DNA from: Smithellaceae bacterium
GTDB lineage: Bacteria > Desulfobacterota > Syntrophia > Syntrophales > Smithellaceae
Length of the DNA stretch: 64,000 nucleotides
Assembly: GCA_030690945.1 (NCBI GenBank)
Contig: JAUYFM010000002.1
Span: 1-64,000 of the forward strand
Reading direction: 5' to 3'
In this document: one piece after another, positions 8,584-17,716 of the stretch
Position numbering within the stretch: the first letter of the stretch is position 1
Layout: each line of letters opens with the position of its first letter
Notes under the pieces: generated by a model
Seen by the model: the letters and a program-made list of their open reading frames with translations, nothing else
Database searches by the model: none
Told to the model about the DNA's origin: nothing
Translations under genes and position numbers: made by a program

Positions 8584-9878
8584 CATGCTTTCGGGAAAAT
8601 TCCTTCAAGAGTAATTCGTTCCAGACCTCTCATGTAAGGACGCAAGGCTTCCGGAATAATGATGCTTCCGTCAGCTTGCTGATAATTTTCCAGTATTGCC
8701 ACAACCGTCCTGCCGACAGCCAGGCCCGAACCGTTTAAGGTGTGGACAAGTTCCACTTTGCCGCTGTCTTTTTTCCGGAATCGGATCGCCGCCCGGCGCG
8801 CTTGAAAATCTTCAAAATTGCTGCACGAAGAAATTTCCCGGTAGCTATTTTGTCCTGGCATCCAGGCTTCTACGTCGTACGTTTTGGCTGAAGAAAAGCC
8901 AAGGTCGGTGGTGCACAGGCATACAGTCCTGTATGGGATGCCGAGCCTTTTGAGAACTTCTTCCGCGTTGGCGGTCAATTTTTCCAATTCATCATAAGAA
9001 GTTTCCGGTTTGGAAAACTTGACCATCTCTACTTTATTAAACTGATGCTGACGGATCAATCCCCGCGTGTCCTTGCCGTAGGAGCCTGCTTCCGCACGGA
9101 AACAAGGTGAATAAGCCACCAGACAAATCGGCAGTTTCTCTTCCTCGAGGATTTCATCCCGGTAAATATTCGTGACCGGAACTTCCGCTGTTGGAACCAG
9201 GTAATACTCCATACCTTCAATTTTAAAAAGATCTTCCGCAAATTTGGGCAACTGACCCGTTGCGGTCATGCTTTCACGGTTCACCATAAACGGTGTTAAA
9301 ACTTCCGTATAACCATGCTTTTCCGTGTGCAGATCAAGCATGAAGCTGACTAACGCCCGCTCTATGGCAGCGCCTGCCCCACGGTAAACCGTAAAGCGCG
9401 CTCCGGTAATTTTTGCGCCGCGCGCGAAATCCAGAATGTTCAGGTTTTCGCCAAGCTCGAAATGCTGTTTGGGCTCAAAGGTGAAAACCGGTTTTTCACC
9501 CCAGGTGCGCACAATGGTATTATCTTCGGAACCGCCGCCTTGCGGCACGGATTCGTGCTGAATATTCGGTACAATCATGACAAAGGCGTTCAGCTCTTCT
9601 TCCGTGACGCGCAGGCTTTCGTCATATTCTTTTATCCGGGCCGATACGTCACCCATCTTTTCAATGAGTGCAGAGGCGTCCTCTTTCTTCTTTTTGAGTT
9701 CGCCTACTTGCTTGGAAACACTGTTGCGTTCGTTGCGCAGGGTTTCCACTGACTGCAAAATGTCGCGTCTTTTCGTGTCTAAATCTAAAAAACGGTCAAA
9801 ATCAATTTTTTGGCCCCGGTCGTCCATTTTTTTCCGGACTAACTCAATATTCTGTCTTAAGTATTTAACATCCAACAT
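8583..9878 (-). CDS. serS: Seryl-tRNA synthetase
   Basis: A 431-aa class II synthetase that charges tRNA-Ser. The N-terminal half (about 30-105) is the long antiparallel coiled coil that binds the tRNA-Ser variable arm. Class II motifs are visible: motif 2 around [25 protein letters not shown] and motif 3 [19 protein letters not shown] near the C-terminus, plus PTAEVPVTN in the active site. GAGGT precedes ATG 9878. It is directly followed on the same strand by both tRNA-Ser genes. Repeat copies flank it on both sides. Confidence 0.97.
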   Translation of the reverse strand: MLDVKYLRQNIELVRKKMDDRGQKIDFDRFLDLDTKRRDILQSVETLRNERNSVSKQVGELKKKKEDASALIEKMGDVSARIKEYDESLRVTEEELNAFVMIVPNIQHESVPQGGGSEDNTIVRTWGEKPVFTFEPKQHFELGENLNILDFARGAKITGARFTVYRGAGAAIERALVSFMLDLHTEKHGYTEVLTPFMVNRESMTATGQLPKFAEDLFKIEGMEYYLVPTAEVPVTNIYRDEILEEEKLPICLVAYSPCFRAEAGSYGKDTRGLIRQHQFNKVEMVKFSKPETSYDELEKLTANAEEVLKRLGIPYRTVCLCTTDLGFSSAKTYDVEAWMPGQNSYREISSCSNFEDFQARRAAIRFRKKDSGKVELVHTLNGSGLAVGRTVVAILENYQQADGSIIIPEALRPYMRGLERITLEGIFPKA

Positions 9879-9888
9879 AAATTACCTC

Positions 9889-9990
9889 AATCCCGCTGTT
9901 GCGGGACGAGCGTCAATTCTCCGCAGCGAGCTCGCGATATAATGACGTTCATTTCACATCTCGACAGCGAGCTCGCGAGGTGGTTGATTA
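9889..9990. repeat. Dispersed intergenic repeat, copy 3
   Basis: Full-length copy: AATCCCGCTGTTGCGGGA hairpin, GAGCGTCAATTCTCCGCAGC, GCGAGCTCGC palindrome, ATATAATGACGTTCATTTC, then a second AGCGAGCTCGCGA and GGTGGTTGATTA. It begins 11 bases upstream of the serS start codon, so it lies in the serS 5' leader or promoter region. Confidence 0.85.
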
Positions 9991-10076
9991 ACCTTTTGCT
10001 GATGATACCTGCCAAAGTGGGCAACTCCTATCACTTTGAAATATTGAAGTCAATGACTTTGTCGGTTGAATCAATG

Positions 10077-11663
10077 CTATGGGCGGGTTAACCTCTTTTT
10101 TAGCATCTTGACGACGGCGTGAATTTCAGGGCTTTTAAGCCCGTAGGCGCAGATAAAGAATACAGAGGCTCCCGCAACAACGGTGCTGATCAGGTAAGTT
10201 AATCTTGTTTTAAGGCCGGCGTGTGTATCCCACGGCATAAAATACTCAATCAGCCCGATTGCGCCGAGCATAATAGCGGTAGATAAGATAATTTTAAAAA
10301 CAGAGGTGTAAAAGGTACGATCGAGGAATGTTCCGATTTTTCTTCTCAGGATAAATGCCAGAATCAAGACATTGACCGCGGCGGAGATGGAATTAGCCAG
10401 GGCAAGGCCATTGTGTTTTAAAGGGTACATCAGGGCCAGACTGAAAAGCACATTCACGATCAGAGTGATGATGGCTGCTTTCAGCGGCCATTTGGAGTCT
10501 TGGAGAGAATAAAAAGAAGAAATAAACACACGGAGAACCGAAAACGCCCAGAGGCCCAACGCATAACAGAACAGGGCCTGACTGGTATAGATAGCATCCT
10601 GGGCGTCAAAAGCGCCGCGTTGAAATAAGACGGAAATGATCGGCAAATTCAGCGCCATTAAAGCAACCATCGCCGGGATGGTTAAAAAAAGCATCAGCCT
10701 CAGTGAAAAAGAAATGCTGGATTTTAACTCATCCATTTGACCTGCGGCAACATGCGCAGAAAAGCTTGGCAGCGCTGCCGTTCCGATGGCGATGGCAAAA
10801 ATGCCCAGCGGGAATTCCATGATCCTGTCGGCATAAAAAAGATAGGTGATAGAGCCGCCCGGAAGCGTCGAGGCCAGAATCGTTCCGACGAAAACATTAA
10901 TGGTGCCCACTCCCGCGCCGAAGATCGCCGGAAGCATCAACAGGCCGACTTGCTTAAGCCCCGGATGCCGCACGTTGAATCGAAATTTAAATTTAACACC
11001 AAATTTCAGCAAAACCGGCCACTGCATAGCCAGCTGCAAAACACCGCCGATCAATACACCCACGGCCAGCGCCGTAATCGGTTGGGCAAAGGTGTCGTGC
11101 AAAGCCAGCGCGGCCGCGATCATGGCGATATTTAACATCACCGGCGATAAGGCCGGTGCGGTAAAATGCCGGAAGGAATTCAGAATACCCATGCATAAAG
11201 CCACCAGCGCGATAAAAAAGATATACGGAAACATCAGGCGGTTTAAAAAAACAGCCAGCGCAAACTGCTCGGGTTTTGCAATAAAGCCGGGCGCAATCAG
11301 TCCGACAATCAAAGGCGACAGGAGAATGCCCAGCACCGATACAACAGCCAGAATGACGGATAGAATAGTAAAAGCATTGGAGGCCAGTTCAAGGGCTTCT
11401 TCTTTTGTTTTTTTCTGGAGGTACTCGGTAAAAATCGGGACAAAGGAAACGGTAAGCGAGCCTTCACCCAGCAGACGCCTGAGCATATTGGGTATGCGAA
11501 ATGCCACCCAGAATGCGTCGGTCATCCAGTTCGCGCCGAAAAAGGCGGCGATCACCATGTCCCGAATCACCCCGAAAACGCGGCTGACCATCGTGGCCGC
11601 GCCTACAATTCCGGCGGCCTTGGCCACTTTGACGTTTTCTGATTTTTCCGGCTGGTTTTCCAT
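10077..11663 (-). CDS. murJ: Lipid II flippase MurJ (MVF family)
   Basis: An integral membrane protein of about 528 aa with many hydrophobic segments, consistent with the 14 helices of MurJ, which moves lipid II across the inner membrane. Family features are AAGIVGAATMVSRVFGVIRDMVIAAFFGA at the N-terminus, RIPNMLRRLLGEGSLTVSFVPIF, and FLNRLMFPYIFFIALVALCMGILNS. ATG 11663 (MENQPEKSEN) is preferred over a TTG nine codons upstream; neither has a strong ribosome binding site. The gene stands alone between two repeat-bearing spacers. Confidence 0.93.
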   Translation of the reverse strand: MENQPEKSENVKVAKAAGIVGAATMVSRVFGVIRDMVIAAFFGANWMTDAFWVAFRIPNMLRRLLGEGSLTVSFVPIFTEYLQKKTKEEALELASNAFTILSVILAVVSVLGILLSPLIVGLIAPGFIAKPEQFALAVFLNRLMFPYIFFIALVALCMGILNSFRHFTAPALSPVMLNIAMIAAALALHDTFAQPITALAVGVLIGGVLQLAMQWPVLLKFGVKFKFRFNVRHPGLKQVGLLMLPAIFGAGVGTINVFVGTILASTLPGGSITYLFYADRIMEFPLGIFAIAIGTAALPSFSAHVAAGQMDELKSSISFSLRLMLFLTIPAMVALMALNLPIISVLFQRGAFDAQDAIYTSQALFCYALGLWAFSVLRVFISSFYSLQDSKWPLKAAIITLIVNVLFSLALMYPLKHNGLALANSISAAVNVLILAFILRRKIGTFLDRTFYTSVFKIILSTAIMLGAIGLIEYFMPWDTHAGLKTRLTYLISTVVAGASVFFICAYGLKSPEIHAVVKMLKKRLTRP

Positions 11664-11735
11664 TTTAAATTTCAACTTTAGCAAAACCAATTAGGTTGTG
11701 AGATGTTTATATCTAATACTTACTTGTGAAAAAAA

Positions 11736-11812
11736 TGTCATTTCGAAGGAACGAAGTGACTGAGAAATCTTTAAAATCGTTAAAAAGATTTCTCCCTGTG
11801 GTCGAAATGACA
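11736..11812. repeat. 77-base imperfect palindrome
   Basis: Outer arms TGTCATTTCGA (11736-11746) and TCGAAATGACA (11802-11812) are perfect inverted repeats. Inside lie AGAAATCTTT and AAAAGATTTCT (about 11763-11793), also inverted. The whole spacer between murJ and yggU can fold into one long hairpin. It has the form of a non-autonomous palindromic repeat. Confidence 0.75.
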
Positions 11813-11843
11813 GAATACTGGCTTACGCAAGCTGCTATTAGCA

Positions 11844-12200
11844 TTATTGATCATGCACATCTAGTTGATGGATCTTCTGCTCCAATTCGGTTTTGTTGAT
11901 TTCACCGACGAGAATCGTTTTCTTACGGCCCTTGGCGCCTGAAGATATTTTGATCTGACTTTTCCGGAGATCCAGCTTTTTGGACAACAACCCGATGCAG
12001 GCCTCATTGGCTGCCCCTTCCACCGGCGGCGCGGTGACCCTCACTTTCAGCATGCCGTCTGAAATACCCGCGATCTCAGCCCGCGAGGCGTGAGGATTGA
12101 CATGGATATCGAAGGACAATCCGTCTTTTGTTTCGCGAATAAGCAGTTTCTCGGCCAAGCATTTTGCCTTTCCCGGCGATATTAAAACCCTTGCGCCCAC
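11844..12200 (-). CDS. YggU / DUF167 family protein
   Basis: A small conserved protein of the DUF167 (YggU) family: DGLSFDIHVNPHASRAEI, KVRVTAPPVEGAANEACIGLLSK and SQIKISSGAKGRKKTI are the recognisable blocks. GTG 12200 gives 118 aa and a 19-base overlap with yggT. A TTG within KCLAEKLL with AAAGG upstream is an alternative that would remove about 14 residues. Molecular function is unknown; the family often sits next to yggT. Confidence 0.85.
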   Translation of the reverse strand: MGARVLISPGKAKCLAEKLLIRETKDGLSFDIHVNPHASRAEIAGISDGMLKVRVTAPPVEGAANEACIGLLSKKLDLRKSQIKISSGAKGRKKTILVGEINKTELEQKIHQLDVHDQ

Positions 12201-12484
12201 TGAATTATCGTCTGAACAAGGAAAAGTTGTAGAAAGATAATGACCAGCAAAACGATCAGCGGCGCAAAATCAATGGGCAGATTGTGTCGGGGAATGATCC
12301 TGCGTATCGGCCCGAGCACCGGTTCGGTCACGCGATACAAAAAGATTACGATTTTATTCCCGGGATCGGGATTTACCCAGGATATCAGGGCGCGGGCGAC
12401 GATAATCCACATATAAACCGTCAGGACGATATCAAGAACTTTCGCCAGTGCGATAATTAAATTACTGGTGCCGATGGTGAGCAT
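12182..12484 (-). CDS. YggT family membrane protein
   Basis: A 100-aa protein with two hydrophobic spans (about 5-33 and 74-97). The conserved family block is MWIIVARALISWVNPDP, followed by YRVTEPVLGPIRRIIP. YggT proteins are inner-membrane proteins linked to division, chloroplast-like Ycf19 function or osmotic protection; the role here is unassigned. It lies between the hydrolase gene (14 bases upstream) and yggU (overlapping), an apparent three-gene operon. Confidence 0.88.
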   Translation of the reverse strand: MLTIGTSNLIIALAKVLDIVLTVYMWIIVARALISWVNPDPGNKIVIFLYRVTEPVLGPIRRIIPRHNLPIDFAPLIVLLVIIFLQLFLVQTIIQWAQGF

Positions 12485-12498
12485 GAAACCTCCGTTCC

Positions 12499-13299
12499 TT
12501 ATGTTTTTTTTGTAGGAAGAGTTTGCGGCAATGCTGCTGCAAAATTCCGTATCGCTTCATTAAATTCCGATGGTTTTTCCATCATGACCATGTGTCCCGC
12601 GCCTTCGATCAGGACAAATTTTGCGCAGGCGATGCCGGCGGCGATCTCTCTCGATGATGCCGGTGGCGTCATTTTATCCTCTACGCCGCAGATGACCAGG
12701 GTAGGCGCGATGATTTTTTTGAGTTCCCCCGTCAGATCAAATCTACTGCAGGCCAGCATGTCGCCGGACAAAACATCGATGTTGGCCTGGCCGAGGCTTG
12801 TGCGCAGGGCATCAAAAAATTTAGGACGGTTTTCTTTGGCCAGGGAAATTTTGCAGATCAGATCCATAACAACTTCCGGTTGTTGGCGCAATCCTTCCAG
12901 AATATCGGGATTAACGGGCATGGTTAATCCGCCACCAACGGCTACGACACCGCTTGGCTCCTGCGGATAGGTTGCGGCAAAACCAAGAGCAATCGCCGCG
13001 CCCAGCGAATGGCCGATCAGTATCGGACTCTCCAGTTTTAAAACGCCGAGCATTTCTTTTAAGCCGAGGACGTATTCCGGGATGAATTGTTTTCCGTGCC
13101 CACCGGATTTTCCATGCCCGGGAAGATTAACTGCGGCGATATTAAAGAACTTGTGCAGTTTTGAATATTGATGAGACCAGGCGCTGGAATTGCCGCCGGA
13201 GCCGTGGATAAAAACAAGGCTTTGCGACTGCGCGCCGAAATCGCGCGGATTGATCCAGCAGGCCACTTTATTTTCTGTCACCTTGAAATACTTCAGCAT
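12499..13299 (-). CDS. Alpha/beta-hydrolase
   Basis: A 266-aa hydrolase with oxyanion-hole motif FIHGSGGNSSAW, nucleophile Ser98 in IGHSLGAA, an acid in CGVEDKMTPP and His in GAGHMVMMEKP. AGGAGG lies 10 bases before ATG 13299. The fold supports ester, thioester or C-C bond hydrolysis; the substrate is unknown. It heads the hydrolase-yggT-yggU run and is divergent from proC. Confidence 0.88.
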   Translation of the reverse strand: MLKYFKVTENKVACWINPRDFGAQSQSLVFIHGSGGNSSAWSHQYSKLHKFFNIAAVNLPGHGKSGGHGKQFIPEYVLGLKEMLGVLKLESPILIGHSLGAAIALGFAATYPQEPSGVVAVGGGLTMPVNPDILEGLRQQPEVVMDLICKISLAKENRPKFFDALRTSLGQANIDVLSGDMLACSRFDLTGELKKIIAPTLVICGVEDKMTPPASSREIAAGIACAKFVLIEGAGHMVMMEKPSEFNEAIRNFAAALPQTLPTKKT

Positions 13300-13429
13300 C
13301 GATCATCATCCTCCTAAGAATTGATTATCACAAAAGCAAATTTTTATGCAATGGAAGAATGGATTTATATTGACAGGATGCGGGGAAAAAGTGCATGTAC
13401 TTGCCATTATCGCGGAGGGCTGAAAGACT

Positions 13430-14245
13430 ATGTTTACAGGCAAGAAAGTAGCCATTATCGGAGGCGGAAAGATGGGCAGTATTCTTGCCCGGGGGATGAT
13501 AACCCGCAAAATTCTTTCCGCGCAGAATATCACGGTGACGGATATTGATCCCGCCAGGCTCAATGATCTGCGCTCTTCCCTGAAATTACAGGTTACCGCC
13601 GACAACAAGAAAGCGGTGAAGGATGCCGACATCATTATCCTGGCGGTCAAACCTCAGAATTTTCCGGAAACCCTGAAAGATATTCGTCCAGTTGCGACGA
13701 AGTCGAAAATTTTTATTTCGATCGCCGCAGGCATTACGACAGATTTTATTGAAAAGGCGTTAGCTAAAACCCCGCGTGTTTTAAGGGTGATGCCTAATGT
13801 TGCCGCGCTGGCGGGTGAAGGCGCCGCCGCCGTGGCCCGGGGGCATTTTGTTCAAAAAGACGACGTGCAATACGCAATGACGATTTTAAGCGCTGTTGGT
13901 CTCGCCGTGGAAGTGGATGAAAAACTTATGGACGCCGTGACCGGATTGAGCGGCAGCGGGCCTGCTTATTGTTTTGTGATGATCGAAGCGCTCGCCGATG
14001 CCGGCGTACAACTGGGGCTTGCGCGCGATTTGGCCGAGAAACTTGCCGCCCAGACCATGCTGGGCTCGGCGCGTCTGTGTCTTACGGGCAAGCAGCATCC
14101 CGCGCAGTTGAAAAACATGGTGACCTCGCCGGGCGGCACCACCGCCGCCGGATTAAAAGTGCTGGAGGAAGGAAAGATTCGTGCCACGCTGATGGCTGCC
14201 GTGGAGGCGGCGGCGAAACGCGCGAAAGAACTGGCCGGTTCTTGA
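13430..14245 (+). CDS. proC: Pyrroline-5-carboxylate reductase
   Basis: Last step of proline synthesis, NAD(P)H-dependent. The 271-aa protein begins with the Rossmann motif VAIIGGGKMGSILARGM. It has VLRVMPNVAALAGEGAAA and the C-terminal signature VTGLSGSGPAYCFVMIEALADAGVQLGL, followed by TSPGGTTAAGLKVLEEG. AGGGC at 13416-13420 is a weak ribosome binding site. proC commonly neighbours yggT and yggU; here it is divergent from them. A TTGACA at 13370-13375 could serve a proC promoter, with only a weak -10. Confidence 0.96.
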   Translation: MFTGKKVAIIGGGKMGSILARGMITRKILSAQNITVTDIDPARLNDLRSSLKLQVTADNKKAVKDADIIILAVKPQNFPETLKDIRPVATKSKIFISIAAGITTDFIEKALAKTPRVLRVMPNVAALAGEGAAAVARGHFVQKDDVQYAMTILSAVGLAVEVDEKLMDAVTGLSGSGPAYCFVMIEALADAGVQLGLARDLAEKLAAQTMLGSARLCLTGKQHPAQLKNMVTSPGGTTAAGLKVLEEGKIRATLMAAVEAAAKRAKELAGS

Positions 14246-14309
14246 ATGAAGTTACTCAGCAACAGAGGCATTATTATACTTTATAAAACGAAAAGGGGGA
14301 TCATAAGTG

Positions 14310-16082
14310 ATGTCGGGCAAAAGATGGTTTTCAGCTCGTTCCTATTCCGTGCGGCTTGTCCTGTTTTCTGGCGCCGCGTTCCTGCTTCTTTTGTCGGGAT
14401 GCGGCAGTGTTAAAAGTGTTCAGGCGCCTGACGCGGGACAGACCAAGCCTGCGCCGGTCGCCGTGGAGCGCCAGACCACGGAAGGCATTGTGATCGGCGA
14501 GGAAAACGCCGCCACGAATACGAATACCTGGAAGGCGATTCCCTACGCCAAGCCGCCCATAGGTGCGTTGCGCTGGAGAGCGCCTCAACCGGCCGAAAAA
14601 CGGTCACAACCTCTTCAGACCGACAAGTTTTGCCAAATCTGTCCTCAGTATATCGATCATGACCGCAACCCCGCAACAGCCCAGATTGTCCTGGGCAATG
14701 AGGACTGTCTGTATCTGAACATCTGGTCGCCGAAAAACGCAACAGGCAACCTGCCGGTGTTTTTCTGGATTCATGGCGGCGGCAACAGTATTCAATGGCC
14801 GCTTCTTTCCATGCACGATGGCGGCGTCTTAGCCAATCGCGGTAACATGATTGTCATTACCTTCAATTATCGACTGGGACCCATGGGATTCTACAGCCAT
14901 CCGGCATTGAAAATCGGTGATGCAGCGGGCGATTCCGGAAACTTCGCCATTCTGGATTTGATTGCGGCCCTGAAATGGGTGCAGGCCAATATTAAGAATT
15001 TCGGCGGCGATCCCGAAAATGTCACAATTGCCGGCGAATCAGCCGGAGGCCAGAATGTCTTTTGTCTGGTTTCATCGCCAATGGCCAACGGTTTATTCCA
15101 CCGCGCCATTTCCGAAAGCGGTTTGATCCGTCCCTCGACACCCCAGGAGGGAGCCACCCATATCAACGGCATTCTGGCTAAACTGATGGTGAAAGACGGT
15201 AAGGCCGCCGATACCGATGCGGCGGCAAAGGTTCTGGCGGCCATGTCCGCGAAAGATATCGAAGCCTATATGAGATCCAAGACAGCGGCTGATTTTCTGG
15301 AGATGTATCCTGAAGGAAAGGCTCTGGGAATGATCTATTTCCCCACCGCGTATGGTGACGGCAAAGTTCTGCCAGCTGATTTTTATGCGGCTCTCGCGTC
15401 GGATAAATATAATAAAGTCCCGATGCTTATGGGGACCAACAAGGAAGAGGCCAAAGTCTTTTTGAGAAATTATCAGCCCTTTGCTGCCTGGCGTCAGGAC
15501 GGGTCCCTGTTTAAAGAGCCGGTTAAAACTGAATTATTTGATCTGGTAGCCAAATATCAGAGCGACGGATGGAAAGTAATGGCCGTGGATCAGCCGGCTC
15601 GAATCATGCGGGACAATGAAGGCCAGCCCTTTATTTTCACGTATCAGTTTATGTGGGGCGCTGGTGGGGCGAAGAACAATGTCATCAATCCGCCCTTAAA
15701 TATCATTCTGGGCGCCTGTCACGCGATGGAAATTGACTTTGTTTTCGGTACGGAAAAGGCATCGCTGGGCGCGGTGGTTTTCAGCGATAAAAATAAACCG
15801 GGGCGTGTTGCTCTGTCGAATGCGATGATGGATTACTGGTCGACGTTTGCCTGGACGGGCAATCCCAATAAGCAAGGTTCCAGTCTTCCCAAATGGTCGC
15901 CCTGGTCCAATATTCAGGGGTTCCCCAAAACCATGCTGCTGGATGCCGATCTGGAAAAAACCAAAATCACCATGGGTAGAAGCGAATTAACACAGGAAAT
16001 GATTGAAGCGGCGCTGAAGGCCGAACCACGGCAAAAAGAAATTCAGCCCTTATGGGACGCTTCGCCTTACCGTAGACGTTAA
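14310..16082 (+). CDS. Type B carboxylesterase, predicted lipoprotein
   Basis: Starts GTG-ATG at 14307/14310 after AAAAGGGGGA; ATG 14310 is preferred. The N-terminus has an arginine-containing region, a hydrophobic stretch and a lipobox LLSG-C31, so the mature protein should be lipid-anchored. Family motifs are EDCLYLNIWSP, FFWIHGGGN (oxyanion hole) and Ser244 in GESAGGQN, with a His in the C-terminal region. Type B esterases hydrolyse ester bonds of varied substrates. The spacing to proC is 64 bases; no operon partner of obvious function. Confidence 0.9.
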   Translation: MSGKRWFSARSYSVRLVLFSGAAFLLLLSGCGSVKSVQAPDAGQTKPAPVAVERQTTEGIVIGEENAATNTNTWKAIPYAKPPIGALRWRAPQPAEKRSQPLQTDKFCQICPQYIDHDRNPATAQIVLGNEDCLYLNIWSPKNATGNLPVFFWIHGGGNSIQWPLLSMHDGGVLANRGNMIVITFNYRLGPMGFYSHPALKIGDAAGDSGNFAILDLIAALKWVQANIKNFGGDPENVTIAGESAGGQNVFCLVSSPMANGLFHRAISESGLIRPSTPQEGATHINGILAKLMVKDGKAADTDAAAKVLAAMSAKDIEAYMRSKTAADFLEMYPEGKALGMIYFPTAYGDGKVLPADFYAALASDKYNKVPMLMGTNKEEAKVFLRNYQPFAAWRQDGSLFKEPVKTELFDLVAKYQSDGWKVMAVDQPARIMRDNEGQPFIFTYQFMWGAGGAKNNVINPPLNIILGACHAMEIDFVFGTEKASLGAVVFSDKNKPGRVALSNAMMDYWSTFAWTGNPNKQGSSLPKWSPWSNIQGFPKTMLLDADLEKTKITMGRSELTQEMIEAALKAEPRQKEIQPLWDASPYRRR

Positions 16083-16163
16083 TGTGAGAAGAAACCTTTT
16101 GCGCTGTTTTAAAGCCGGGCAAAGGGTTTATGTGAATAACCGGAAACAGGGAGATGGATTATA

Positions 16164-16949
16164 ATGCAAATTAAAGGAAAGATCGTTATTGTTACAGGCG
16201 CGGCTTCCGGCATCGGCCGGGGGTTGTGTTTACGGTTTGCAAAGGAAGGCGCTAAAGCAATTGTCGCGGCTGATGTCAATGAGGCAGGCGCAAAGGCCGT
16301 GGCGCAGGAAGTTGGCGGTGCCGCCGTCGTCTGCGATGTGCGCAAAGAAGAGGATATTATTCGCCTGGTCAAATTTACGGAAGATAAGTTTGGCGGCGTC
16401 GATGTTTTCTGCTCCAACGCCGGGATTATTGCTATTGGCGGCTATGAGGTTGATAACGAATCCTGGCAGCGTATCTGGGAGATTAATGTGCTGGCGCATG
16501 TTTTCGCGGCGCGGGCGGTTTGTCCCGGCATGATCAAGCGCGGCGGTGGCGCATTCATGATTACAGCTTCGGCGGCGGGGCTCCTCAGTCAGATTGGTTC
16601 CCTGCCTTATTCCGTTACCAAGCACGCGGCGGTTGGTCTGGCGGAGAATCTCTCGATTACCTATGGTGGCCAGGGAATTCAGGTATTTGCCCTTTGCCCG
16701 CAGGCGGTCGATACGGAAATGACGCGTGATCACGAGGGCGGCGGCGTGGCGGGGGTGGATGGTCTGATGAAGCCGGAGCAACTGGCGGACGCCGTTATGG
16801 AATCTTTCGCGGCTGATGAATTTTTGATCCTGCCGCATAAGGAAGTCAAAACCTATATGCAGCGGAAAGCGACGGATTATACCCGATGGCTTCAGGGGAT
16901 GCGCAGACTGCAAGAGAGATTTTTTACGGGAGCGCCTCTGAAAAAGTAA
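16164..16949 (+). CDS. Short-chain dehydrogenase/reductase
   Basis: A 261-aa classical SDR with TGAASGIG (11-18), a SNAG in place of NNAG, and Tyr149/Lys153 in YSVTK. CAGGGAGATGG at about 16146 provides the ribosome binding site. The substrate is unknown. It is followed within six bases by a perfect palindrome. Confidence 0.88.
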   Translation: MQIKGKIVIVTGAASGIGRGLCLRFAKEGAKAIVAADVNEAGAKAVAQEVGGAAVVCDVRKEEDIIRLVKFTEDKFGGVDVFCSNAGIIAIGGYEVDNESWQRIWEINVLAHVFAARAVCPGMIKRGGGAFMITASAAGLLSQIGSLPYSVTKHAAVGLAENLSITYGGQGIQVFALCPQAVDTEMTRDHEGGGVAGVDGLMKPEQLADAVMESFAADEFLILPHKEVKTYMQRKATDYTRWLQGMRRLQERFFTGAPLKK

Positions 16950-16954
16950 TAAAG

Positions 16955-16982
16955 GTAGGGAACGCTCGCGAGCGTTCCCTAC
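16955..16982. repeat. Perfect 28-base palindrome beginning and ending in GTAG/CTAC
   Basis: Arms GTAGGGAACGCTCG and CGAGCGTTCCCTAC are exact inverted repeats with no loop. There is no T tract, so it is not a standard intrinsic terminator. The GTAG end is the usual first tetranucleotide of REP elements handled by RAYT transposases. Confidence 0.8.
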
Positions 16983-17008
16983 GATGTTAATCAGGAAGGG
17001 GGGCATCT

Positions 17009-17350
17009 ATGGGCACAAACGAATCATGCGCATCCGTGAACAACCTTCGTGATCTGGAACAGGCTCTTAAGGAAAAGGACAGGGTGATCGCCATGGTTTA
17101 CGCGTCCTGGTGCCCTTTTTGCCGAAGAGTCTTGCCCGTGTTTGAAAAGCAGGCGCGCGAAGAACAGCGTCATCTGCTGCTGGTGGCCGATGATGAGGAG
17201 CATGTTGCCGATTTATACGGCATCGATGTTTTTCCAACCTTGATCCTCTTTGATAAAGGTATGGTGGTCAAACGCCTGGACGGCAAACCCGGCATTGGTC
17301 TGAATGATAAGCAGATTGCTGATTTCATTCAGTCCTGTCCTCTGATGTAA
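17009..17350 (+). CDS. Thioredoxin-like protein with CPFC motif
   Basis: A 113-aa single thioredoxin-fold protein without a signal peptide. The active site is W34-C35-P-F-C38, and the cis-proline is in VFPTLILF. GGAAGGGGGG precedes ATG 17009. The CPFC pair is less common than CGPC and would alter redox potential. It probably acts as a cytoplasmic disulfide reductase or redox partner; 22 bases separate it from the next Cys-rich gene, suggesting a shared transcript. Confidence 0.85.
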   Translation: MGTNESCASVNNLRDLEQALKEKDRVIAMVYASWCPFCRRVLPVFEKQAREEQRHLLLVADDEEHVADLYGIDVFPTLILFDKGMVVKRLDGKPGIGLNDKQIADFIQSCPLM

Positions 17351-17372
17351 CGTTGACGAGATTTGGAGTTCA

Positions 17373-17675
17373 ATGCGTTTGGATATTGTTGTTAAATACT
17401 GCGGTGGTTGTAATTGTCAGATTGACAGATCAGAGATCATCAGAGACATTGAAAACTCTCTTGAGACCGGTTATCAACTCACGACGGATATCTCCTTCGC
17501 GCCTTTTTTTGCGGGCATTTTGGTTTGCGGTTGCCCATCAGGGTGTGCTCAAAAGCCGGAGCTTGTCGATTTAGCCGGGCAATGGATTGTGATTGCCGGC
17601 AAAACCGTCAATTTTCAGGAGTTGCCGGAGGATCAGCTGGCAGCGACGGTCCTTCAGAAAATTAAAAACAGATAG
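17373..17675 (+). CDS. Small cysteine-rich protein (CGGCN motif), function unknown
   Basis: A 100-aa protein starting MRLDIVVKYCGGCNC, with cysteines at 10, 13 and 15 and a second cluster VCGCPSGC in the middle. This spacing suggests a metal or Fe-S site or a redox role. TTTGGAG precedes ATG. I recognise the CGGCN-type start as recurring in anaerobes but cannot name a function. The thioredoxin-like gene just upstream is a plausible redox partner. Confidence 0.7.
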   Translation: MRLDIVVKYCGGCNCQIDRSEIIRDIENSLETGYQLTTDISFAPFFAGILVCGCPSGCAQKPELVDLAGQWIVIAGKTVNFQELPEDQLAATVLQKIKNR

Positions 17676-17716
17676 GCCTGTGATTTTTTACACACTATGA
17701 ATATCGTATAAAAATA

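Noticed and set aside
13370-13400. Full sigma70 promoter for proC.
   Set aside because: TTGACA is perfect but no -10 hexamer of reasonable quality occurs at 16-18 bases; only the -35 is mentioned.
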